Shown here piece after piece: positions 24,448-29,968 of a stretch of 36,636 nt of DNA. The notes under the pieces were generated by a model, which was given only the letters and a program-made list of their open reading frames with translations, ran no database searches and was not told the origin of the DNA. The first letter of the stretch is position 1. Each line of letters starts with the position of its first letter. This DNA is from an uncultured Verrucomicrobiota bacterium (lineage in GTDB: Bacteria > Verrucomicrobiota > Verrucomicrobiia > Verrucomicrobiales > Verrucomicrobiaceae): the NCBI GenBank assembly GCA_903838675.1, contig CAILZI010000182.1, positions 1 through 36,636 of the forward strand. Direction: 5' to 3'. The position numbers and the translations under genes are program-made.

Positions 24448-24726
24448 ATGAGTTCCTCGCGTCATTTTGCGCTAAGCTTTTTTGGACCTGTCCTCACTGG
24501 CGGAGCCTTTTGTGGGGTCATTTTTCTCGCGGGGGACTGGATGGAACTCCACCATATCTCCCCGCTGGTGACGATGCTGGTGGGAGGGGTGATGGTTGGA
24601 GTGGCCACACGTCGGCTCGTGAGGAATTGCGTGGCGGTGAGTTGCCCGTTTTGCGGGGGGAAAAGTTACGAAATCCCTGGCCGTGGAAACCGGTTCATGT
24701 GCCGGGTCTGTGGCAAAGACCACTAG
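24448..24726 (+). CDS. Small membrane protein with C-terminal zinc ribbon
   Basis: This is a 92-residue product with two hydrophobic segments (about 8-28, FFGPVLTGGAFCGVIFLAG, and about 38-54, PLVTMLVGGVMVGVATR). It ends in a short zinc ribbon, CPFCGGKSYEIP followed by CRVCGKDH. Two CxxC pairs only about 17 residues apart suggest a bound metal on the cytoplasmic or periplasmic face. It follows aroE by 16 bases. I do not recognise a named family. Confidence 0.65.
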   Translation: MSSSRHFALSFFGPVLTGGAFCGVIFLAGDWMELHHISPLVTMLVGGVMVGVATRRLVRNCVAVSCPFCGGKSYEIPGRGNRFMCRVCGKDH

Positions 24727-24810
24727 GAAATGTTGCATGAAAATAAATCGGCTTGCTGAATCTCGTGAAAGTCGTTACCTATAGGCAGCGTTTGAGTCCA
24801 CGGCTCCGCC

Positions 24811-24837
24811 AGCGGCTTTCTACTGAAAGCGCTTTTT
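24811..24837 (+). terminator. Intrinsic terminator after aroE and the membrane-protein gene, or infC attenuator
   Basis: The stem AGC-g-GCTTTC (24811-24820) pairs with GAAAGC-GCT (24825-24833) with one bulged G and loop TACT. TTTTT ends at 24837. It lies 84 bases after the upstream stop codon and about 190 before infC. Since a promoter candidate follows it, it more likely ends the upstream transcript. Confidence 0.7.
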
Positions 24838-24935
24838 CATCTGACTTTCTCCGCATGATTTTTTCTTTGTCGCGTCCACACACCCCGCATGATCGGGAGG
24901 CAGCAGGCGCGTGCATGTCGGAATCGAGTCCGTGC

Positions 24936-24944
24936 TGATATGAT
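24936..24944 (+). promoter_or_regulatory. Candidate infC promoter (extended -10)
   Basis: TGATATGAT fits the extended -10 pattern TGnTATAAT with one mismatch. No good -35 is seen 17 bases upstream, as expected when the TG extension compensates. Transcription would start near 24951, giving a leader of about 78 bases before the AUA start. Confidence 0.45.
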
Positions 24945-24974
24945 GTTTTCAGCGCGACTTTCCCAAACAATTTT

Positions 24975-25001
24975 CCAGGTGCCTGCCACATGGCGGCCTG
25001 G
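24975..25001 (+). promoter_or_regulatory. Stem-loop in the infC leader
   Basis: CCAGGTGCC (24975-24983) pairs with GGC-g-GCCTGG (24992-25001), allowing one G-U pair and one bulged G, around an 8-base loop. It sits 16 bases upstream of the Shine-Dalgarno sequence and could affect initiation on infC. An ATG at 24990 lies within the loop. Confidence 0.45.
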
Positions 25002-25017
25002 AGTTTCGAACACACCC

Positions 25018-25022
25018 GGAGG
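25018..25022 (+). promoter_or_regulatory. Shine-Dalgarno sequence that sets the AUA start of infC
   Basis: GGAGG (GGAGGT with the next base) lies 6 bases before an in-frame ATA at 25029-25031. No ATG, GTG or TTG sits at the right distance. The upstream ATG at 24990 has only a weak CCAGG ahead of it, and that sequence is in a hairpin stem. Confidence 0.75.
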
Positions 25023-25028
25023 TATCCT

Positions 25029-26006
25029 ATAAGCAATCCATTCCAGCAGTTGAGCGGCGGCAATTTTGCGCCACGTCCCCAGCAAAATCAAGGCACAGGC
25101 GGCCCACCGAGGCCTGCGGGTCCGGCCGGCCCCGCCAATCCAGCGCCGGGACCGGCAGCGGGACCGCGCCCAGCGGGACCTGCATTGGGAGCCCCAAGGC
25201 CTGCAGGGCCAGCCCGTCCAGCAGGAGGCTATCAGGGATCAAGTGGAGCGTTTCGCCCCGGTGGTGGCAACCGTCCCGGTGGTCGTGACCGGCCGAATGG
25301 CCGATTTGTTGATCAGACTCGTGTCAATGAGCGCATTCGTGCGCCGAAGGTGCGTGTCGTCGAAGAAGATGGCCATCATCAGCTTGGCGTCATTCCGACT
25401 TCGCAGGCCATTCGCATCGCCAAGGAACGTGGTCTGGACTTGGTGGAAGTGGCCCCGAACGCCGATCCGCCCGTGTGCAAGATTGTCAATTACGGCAAAT
25501 ACAAGTATATTCAGGAGAAGCACAAGAAGGAAGCTCACAAGCATCAAAAGGGTGGCAAGGTGAAGGAAATGAAATTCCGCATCGGCATCGACCCGCATGA
25601 TTATTTGATCAAGATCACGCATGCCGAAGATTTCCTCGCAGAAGGTCACAAGGTGCGCATTCAGCTGCAGTTCCGTGGTCGGCAGATGGCCCATCAGGAG
25701 CTAGGTCACCAACTGGCCAAGAAGATTAAAGAAGATCTGCTGACCATGGGGCACGTTGATCAGGATCCGCGCATGGCGGGTCGTAACATCAATATGCAGC
25801 TCAGCCCGCTGCCTGAGCGCCAGCGCCAGCGCAAGTTCAAGACGCATCTCAAAGGCGTCACCGAGCACAAGGACATCATCCATCACGAGGGGCATGACCC
25901 GCGTGAAGACAAGCACGATGAGCATGATGATCATCATGGCGAGAACCATGCGGAGCCTCCAGAACATGCTGAGGGTGAACCACCCCCGGCTGCTGCGGCT
26001 GAATAA
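25029..26006 (+). CDS. infC: Translation initiation factor IF-3 with long N- and C-terminal extensions and AUA start
   Basis: IF-3 binds the 30S subunit, prevents early subunit joining and proofreads start codons. The conserved core is about residues 97-276: RVNERIRAPKVRVV, GVIPTSQAIRIAKERGLDLVEVAPNADPPVCKI and GKYKYIQEKHKKE, then KEMKFRIGIDPHDY, FRGRQMAHQELG and MQLSPLPERQ. Residues 1-93 are a Pro/Gly/Ala-rich extension and residues 277-325 a His/Asp/Glu/Pro-rich tail; the usual length is about 175-180. The start is taken as AUA at 25029 because a full GGAGG precedes it. infC commonly uses a non-AUG codon, through which IF-3 represses its own synthesis. Reading from the ATG at 24990 would add 13 residues. 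A strong terminator follows, and rpmI/rplT are not adjacent. Confidence 0.92.
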   Translation: MSNPFQQLSGGNFAPRPQQNQGTGGPPRPAGPAGPANPAPGPAAGPRPAGPALGAPRPAGPARPAGGYQGSSGAFRPGGGNRPGGRDRPNGRFVDQTRVNERIRAPKVRVVEEDGHHQLGVIPTSQAIRIAKERGLDLVEVAPNADPPVCKIVNYGKYKYIQEKHKKEAHKHQKGGKVKEMKFRIGIDPHDYLIKITHAEDFLAEGHKVRIQLQFRGRQMAHQELGHQLAKKIKEDLLTMGHVDQDPRMAGRNINMQLSPLPERQRQRKFKTHLKGVTEHKDIIHHEGHDPREDKHDEHDDHHGENHAEPPEHAEGEPPPAAAAE

Positions 26007-26023
26007 CTGATCAATCACCACGG

Positions 26024-26057
26024 AGGGCAGGATTCATTTCCTGCCCTTCTTCTTTTT
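26024..26057 (+). terminator. Intrinsic terminator of infC
   Basis: AGGGCAGGA (26024-26032) pairs perfectly with TCCTGCCCT (26039-26047) around loop TTCATT and is followed by TTCTTCTTTTT. It starts 18 bases after the infC stop codon, so infC is probably transcribed alone. Confidence 0.92.
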
Positions 26058-26081
26058 AGGGGGCAGGGTGGGTGAGAAGGA

Positions 26082-26147
26082 GTGGGCGCTCTTGCCCACA
26101 ACGAATGATTCGAGACGCTTGAGTTGCTGGCATGAGTGCCCGCATCA
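26082..26147. repeat. Palindromic repeat element related to the one at 13,070-13,276
   Basis: The left hairpin is GTGGGC-GCTCTT-GCCCAC (26082-26099). The right hairpin, GGCA-TGAG-TGCC (26129-26140), belongs to the inverted sequence TGGCATGAGTGCCCGCATC. On the opposite strand this reads GGGCACTCATGCC, close to the core TGGGCRCTCYTGCCC of the 13-kb element. It lies between the infC terminator and the rpe stop codon. Confidence 0.55.
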
Positions 26148-26150
26148 CTT

Positions 26151-26825
26151 TTACGCCACTGAGGCGGCCAGATCGCTCATCGACTTATTCATGTCCGGCG
26201 GGCCGAACGACGAGGTGCCGCAGACGAAGAGGTTGGCTCCGTGCTGCTTGGCGATGGGGGCTGTGTTCGTATAGATGCCGCCATCTACTTCGAGGTGGAA
26301 TTTCAAATCGTGCGCGTCGCGGTAATCGCGTGCCGCAGCAAGTTTCGGCATCGTTTCCTTTTCCATGAACGGCTGCCCGCCGAATCCAGGCACCACGGTC
26401 ATGACCAGCAGCAGGTCAATGTCATGCACAAACGGCAGCGCGGCTTCAAAGGGCGTATTGGGATGCAGCGCGATGCCACAGTGCAGCCCTGCAGCACGGA
26501 TGCGCTTCAATGTTTCACCCACGCTGGTATCGTAGTCTGCCTCAACGTGGATCGTGATGTTTTGAGCTCCGGCCTTGATGAAACGCTCCAGATAATGATC
26601 CGGGCGGTGGATCATCAAATGCACATCCAGATACATGTCCGTGCATTTACGCACTACTTGTACCATCTGCGGGCCGAAAGAGATGTTGTCCACGAAGTTC
26701 CCGTCCATCACATCCAGGTGCAGCCATTGCGCCCCGGCAGCTGCAGCACGTTTGACTTCGACGTCGATCTTTGACCAGTCGGAGGCCAGCAGGGAGGGAA
26801 GGATGAGGTTCGTCGTGTGATGCAT
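26151..26825 (-). CDS. rpe: Ribulose-phosphate 3-epimerase
   Basis: Rpe interconverts ribulose 5-phosphate and xylulose 5-phosphate in the pentose phosphate pathway (cytoplasm). The 224-residue TIM-barrel product has LILPSLLASDWSKI, the metal-binding WLHLDVMDGNFVDNISFGP, DVHLMIHRPDHYLE, ALHPNTPFE, LLVMTVVPGFGGQPFME and the phosphate-binding EVDGGIYTNT near the C-terminus. All expected active-site blocks are intact. The start ATG (26823-26825) has AGGA just upstream. It diverges from tadA across 69 bases. It would link any xylose uptake to central metabolism, though no xylose isomerase or kinase is seen here. Confidence 0.96.
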   Translation of the reverse strand: MHHTTNLILPSLLASDWSKIDVEVKRAAAAGAQWLHLDVMDGNFVDNISFGPQMVQVVRKCTDMYLDVHLMIHRPDHYLERFIKAGAQNITIHVEADYDTSVGETLKRIRAAGLHCGIALHPNTPFEAALPFVHDIDLLLVMTVVPGFGGQPFMEKETMPKLAAARDYRDAHDLKFHLEVDGGIYTNTAPIAKQHGANLFVCGTSSFGPPDMNKSMSDLAASVA

Positions 26826-26894
26826 GTCCTGAGATAAGGTTCAGGGTTTAAAGTTCAAGGTTTGAGTTGATGCGGACTGCGTTTATAAAACGGC

Positions 26895-27449
26895 GTGGCT
26901 GACTCCCTGATCATCAATCCCTACGACGACGAGCACTTCATGCGCGAGGCGCTGCGCCAGGCGCGCAAGGCCGCCAGACAGGACGAAGTGCCTATTGGGG
27001 CGGTCATCGTGCATCAGGGCGGCATCATTGGCCGAGCGTGGAATCAGGTGGAGACGCTCAAGGATGCCACAGCCCATGCCGAAATGCTCGCACTCACTCA
27101 GGCCGAAAGTGCACTGGGCGACTGGCGGCTCACTGATTGCGATCTCTACGTCACCAAAGAGCCCTGCCCCATGTGCGCAGGGGCCATCATGCACTGTCGA
27201 GTCCGCCGTGTTATCTTCGGCTGCCCGGATGTCAAAGGCGGTGCTGCCGGTGGCTTTTGGAACCTCCTGCAGGCTCCGAATCTCAATCACCGCACCGAGA
27301 TCACTCCCGGCGTGCTCAATGATGACTGCGTCCGCATCCTCAAGGAATTCTTCGCTGAAGCCCGCCGCAGGCGTGCCGAGGGGCTGGAGCACAAGAAAGG
27401 AGCGGCCAAGGAGGCGGCTGACGATGGTGTGGTTTTTGACGGGCCGTGA
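26895..27449 (+). CDS. tadA: tRNA-specific adenosine deaminase
   Basis: TadA deaminates A34 of tRNA-Arg(ACG) to inosine. The 184-residue product carries the zinc and catalytic signature: His61 and Glu63 in THAEML-like TAHAEMLAL, and Cys91/Cys94 in TKEPCPMCAGA. It is preceded by DEVPIGAVIVHQGGIIGRAWN and followed by VRRVIFGCPDVKGGAAGG. It starts at GTG 26895, since the next ATG (26940) would cut off the N-terminal helix typical of the family. The C-terminus is Arg/Lys-rich and slightly longer than usual. The divergent partner is rpe. Confidence 0.93.
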   Translation: MADSLIINPYDDEHFMREALRQARKAARQDEVPIGAVIVHQGGIIGRAWNQVETLKDATAHAEMLALTQAESALGDWRLTDCDLYVTKEPCPMCAGAIMHCRVRRVIFGCPDVKGGAAGGFWNLLQAPNLNHRTEITPGVLNDDCVRILKEFFAEARRRRAEGLEHKKGAAKEAADDGVVFDGP

Positions 27450-27566
27450 AGAAGTCAAACCGCTGTCAATTTTCCTCTGACTCTAGCTCCGCCAGTGACT
27501 GATTGCGAATCACCTCACGCACTGGAGTCTGGTGCCTGAACTCTGAGGGCGGAGAATGCACCGTAT

Positions 27567-27975
27567 TTACAACCTGCTGCCTGTTATCCGCACCTGATTG
27601 AAGTCGAGCGCTTCAAAGTTCTGGTAGTCCGCATCAAAGTTCAGCACTGATCTGCCACCTTTTTTCGTCAGCACCACGGTATGTGGGTCTTTGACGGTGA
27701 ATTTGGCCACAAAATGCGGGTGCCGGAAAGTGCCGTCTGCCATGAAGATGCATTCTCGGTCCGGCACGCGGGCGCACATTGCGCCAGGACCATTTCGTGC
27801 CTATCAAAAACGCCCGCACGTCCATCGTTGTGCCACCGGTTTTCGCTTGCTGTTGTATTTTAGTGGCCGCTGGTGGTTTCTCCCCGGCGGATTTTGTCGA
27901 CTCCTTCGACTGGATTGGTTCTGCCAGACACCAGGACACGGAAATCAGGAGCAAGGGGAGGGTAATCGCTTTCAT
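27567..27975 (-). pseudogene. Small secreted protein gene with an apparent frameshift
   Basis: The 5' part starts at ATG 27973-27975 and encodes a signal peptide (MKAITLPLLLISVSWCLA), a Lys/Ser/Ala-rich stretch and DVRAFLIGTKWSW. After about 27,800 this frame loses protein character (RPRAGPRMHLHGRRH). A second frame takes over with ECIFMADGTFRHPHFVAKF, then VKDPHTVVLTKKGG, and ends at the TAA at 27567-27569. Joined, they would make one exported protein of about 135 residues with a short beta-rich domain. A one-base indel near 27,775-27,800 would explain it: a real mutation, a sequencing error, or less likely programmed frameshifting. It lies 60 bases downstream of another secreted-protein gene on the same strand. 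Confidence 0.65.
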
Positions 27976-28035
27976 GGGCTGGGTAGGCCAGAGCATTGGC
28001 TGAAAAACCCGCCTGTCGAGCCCTAAACGATGCCC

Positions 28036-28659
28036 TTATTCCTCCCCTGCAAAAGACGCGATTACCCTTGGATCAACTCCAGCCTTGAGCGAGAAAATTT
28101 CACAACTCGCAGCGAAGGCGTCTGTGGCGTAGCGCTCGGCGAGATCGGCGGCAAATTCATGCATGAGATCGGCTTTGGCTGGGAAGATGTAGAGGGAGTG
28201 GCGGTCAGGTGTGACCGCCCAGATTTCCTGGCCAAACAGCTCTGCGAATATTTTAGGAAGAGAGGGGGCAACGAGCAGCGTGGCATAGAGAGGGGAATCT
28301 CCGCGATAGACGGCGTAGGCGATTTTGCCGTCCTCGCCTTTGATGAGTTCGGGCTTGAGCTGAAGCAGCCGCTTGTCTGCGGCGGCCTTGGCGCGGGCTG
28401 CAAAAGATTCAACGCTGAGACCGAGTTTGTTGAAGTTTTCTGGGGAATAGGCTTCGACGCCGTTAAGTGCAGAGATGCTTTCTCGATAACAGGTAAAAAC
28501 GGTCTGCTGCGAATTCGGCATGGTGATGGAATAAGCACCGCGCATCGCCTTGGGCTCTGGCATAAGCAGGATGGATTCGAGCTTGCGTTCAGGCGCGGCG
28601 GGCTGCTGGGCGGGCAGAGTATTGGCCGTGAGAAGCAGGAGGCATAGAAGCGTGCGCAT
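28036..28659 (-). CDS. Secreted protein of unknown function
   Basis: This is a 207-residue exported protein, signal peptide MRTLLCLLLLTANTLPAQQ. The mature part contains SILLMPEPKAMRGAY, NFNKLGLSVESFAARAKAAAD, GKIAYAVYRGDSPLYATLLV, then IFAELFGQEIWAVTPDRHSLYIFPA and a helical C-terminus. The APxRxxLYIFP-like stretch is loosely like DUF1444 (YtpQ) proteins, but I would not name it on that. The start at 28657-28659 is chosen for its signal peptide; the open frame extends to 28743. It precedes the frameshifted small secreted gene and may be co-transcribed with it. Confidence 0.75.
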   Translation of the reverse strand: MRTLLCLLLLTANTLPAQQPAAPERKLESILLMPEPKAMRGAYSITMPNSQQTVFTCYRESISALNGVEAYSPENFNKLGLSVESFAARAKAAADKRLLQLKPELIKGEDGKIAYAVYRGDSPLYATLLVAPSLPKIFAELFGQEIWAVTPDRHSLYIFPAKADLMHEFAADLAERYATDAFAASCEIFSLKAGVDPRVIASFAGEE

Positions 28660-29009
28660 AGCTGGCAGTTTGGCGTGAAGTGGTGGCGAAGCAAATGTAC
28701 GCATGATGGCAAGGAAAGGCCTGCTTGGTGCGGTATTTGACACGTGGCCTGGTTAATAACTGAGAGGCAATGTGAATAATTATTTCAAAATGTATGAAAT
28801 ACTGCTTGCGAGGTGATGAGGACTCGCCAGAATGCGAGCTCCCCAAGGCCCGGCTTCCTCAACGAAACCGGCAAATCAAGAACCTCCACGGAGGCTCTTC
28901 ATTATCGGAACCAGAACCGGAAAAGTCTGCGTATGCTCATTGTGAGCATGGCGCGCTGTCCCCCGAAACTGGCTACGAATAAAGCCGAGGTTTACAGCTC
29001 TTTCACACC
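28660..29009 (+). other. Intergenic region: leader of the str operon
   Basis: This 350-base stretch has no convincing gene. Two features lie in the rpsL leader. One is a hairpin in which AAGAACCTCC pairs with GGAGGCTCTT apart from one mismatch (28878-28899, with GGAGG in the stem). The other is a perfect inverted repeat ATGCTCA-TTG-TGAGCAT (28933-28949). A TTGACA at 28737-28742 has no -10 at proper spacing. Short ORFs here read like chance. Confidence 0.55.
28933..28949. promoter_or_regulatory. Inverted repeat upstream of rpsL
   Basis: ATGCTCA and TGAGCAT form a perfect 7-bp inverted repeat with a 3-base spacer, 61 bases before the rpsL start. It could be an operator or an RNA hairpin regulating the ribosomal operon. 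No family of regulator is recognised. Confidence 0.35.
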
Positions 29010-29414
29010 ATGCCCACCATCAATCAACTCGTCAGACACGGCCGCAAAGACAAAGCGGTAAAGTCGAAGTCTCCTGCGCTTGCAAAGTGCCCGCAGCGTC
29101 GTGGCGTCTGCCTTCAGGTGATGACCCGCACACCGAAGAAGCCCAACTCCGCTCTGCGTAAAGTGGCCAAAGTGCGTCTGACCAACGGCTACGAAGTCAT
29201 CGCCTACATCGGTGGTGAAGGTCACAATCTCCAGGAACACAGCATCGTGCTTGTCCGTGGCGGTCGTGTGAAGGATTTGCCGGGTGTGCGTTATCACATC
29301 GTCCGCGGCACCCTTGACTGCCTTGGTGTTGATGCCCGTCGTCGTGGCCGTTCCAAGTACGGTGCAAAGCGTCCAAAGCCAGGTGCTGCCGCCGCTGCCG
29401 CGAAGAAGAAATAA
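29010..29414 (+). CDS. rpsL: 30S ribosomal protein S12
   Basis: S12 lies at the decoding centre of the 30S subunit. The 134-residue product has MPTINQLVRHGRKDK, the decoding loop RTPKKPNSALRKVAKVRL and VRGGRVKDLPGVRYHIVRG, all in wild-type form, so no streptomycin-resistance change is apparent in the usual lysines. The tail is Ala/Lys-rich (GAAAAAAKKK-like). The leader directly before the ATG is CTCTTTCACACC, pyrimidine-rich, with no Shine-Dalgarno sequence. It is first in the run-together str/S10 cluster; rpsG follows 34 bases later. Confidence 0.98.
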   Translation: MPTINQLVRHGRKDKAVKSKSPALAKCPQRRGVCLQVMTRTPKKPNSALRKVAKVRLTNGYEVIAYIGGEGHNLQEHSIVLVRGGRVKDLPGVRYHIVRGTLDCLGVDARRRGRSKYGAKRPKPGAAAAAAKKK

Positions 29415-29448
29415 TTTCCGCTGATTTTACACTTTATCTCATCACGCC

Positions 29449-29922
29449 ATGGCCCGCAGAAAACGCGTTTATAACAAAGAGGTTCGCAAGGATAGCCGCT
29501 ACGACAGCGAACTCGTCGCCACTCTCATCAGCAACATCATGCTTGATGGCAAGAAGTCGCTCGCTGAGCGCATCGTCTATTCCGCCATTGAGGCGCTTAA
29601 CGACAAGACCGACAGCGTCGATCCTCTTGAGCTCTTCAATCGGGCGATTGAGAACACCAAGCCTCGCGTGGAAGTTAAAGCCCGTCGTGTCGGTGGTGCC
29701 ACCTATCAGGTGCCTCTCGAAGTTTCTCCCCGTCGTCAGGAATCCCTCGCCATGCGCTGGATCGTTGGTTTTGCCCGTGGCCGTAAAGGTCAGGCAATGC
29801 ACCGCGCTCTTGCCAATGAGCTGAAGGATGCCGCGCAAGGGCAGGGGAACGCCGTTCGCAAGCGCGACGACGTTCACAAGCAGGCACAGGCAAACCGCGC
29901 GTTCGCCCACTTCCGCTTCTAA
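29449..29922 (+). CDS. rpsG: 30S ribosomal protein S7
   Basis: S7 nucleates assembly of the 30S head and contacts the E-site tRNA. The 157-residue product has MARRKRVYNKEVRKDSRY, NIMLDGKKSLAERIVY, VKARRVGGATYQVPLEV and the C-terminal KRDDVHKQAQANRAFAHFRF (the usual KREDVHKMAEANKAFAHYRW pattern). The length is normal. The upstream bases ACTTTATCTCATCACGCC are pyrimidine-rich with no Shine-Dalgarno sequence. fusA follows after 46 bases. Confidence 0.98.
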   Translation: MARRKRVYNKEVRKDSRYDSELVATLISNIMLDGKKSLAERIVYSAIEALNDKTDSVDPLELFNRAIENTKPRVEVKARRVGGATYQVPLEVSPRRQESLAMRWIVGFARGRKGQAMHRALANELKDAAQGQGNAVRKRDDVHKQAQANRAFAHFRF

Positions 29923-29968
29923 TCGTTCTCACTTCACACTTTTAGTCCACTTTTCGTTTTTCCGACCC

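Larger units (their letters stand above)
24727..25028 (+). other. Intergenic region: infC leader
   Basis: This 302-base stretch holds no convincing gene. It contains a terminator-like hairpin (24811-24837), an extended -10 promoter candidate (24936-24944), a stem-loop (24975-25001) and the infC ribosome binding site (25018-25022). Short ORFs across it show no protein-like pattern. Confidence 0.6.

Noticed and set aside
24990..25028. ATG at 24990 as the start of infC
   Set aside because: Its upstream region has only CCAGG, which is in a hairpin stem, and the ATG is in the loop; GGAGG before the ATA at 25029 is far better.
27492..27525. CCAGTG/CACTGG hairpin with a nested TGATT/AATCA stem as a terminator of tadA
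   Set aside because: No T-tract follows on either strand, so termination cannot be supported.
28737..28742. TTGACA as -35 of the str operon promoter
   Set aside because: The nearest TAATAA is only 11 bases away and nothing like a -10 is found at 16-18 bases.
28794..29061. Two short ORFs in the rpsL leader
   Set aside because: Unusual composition, no ribosome binding site, no hydrophobic or domain pattern; one overlaps rpsL in another frame.
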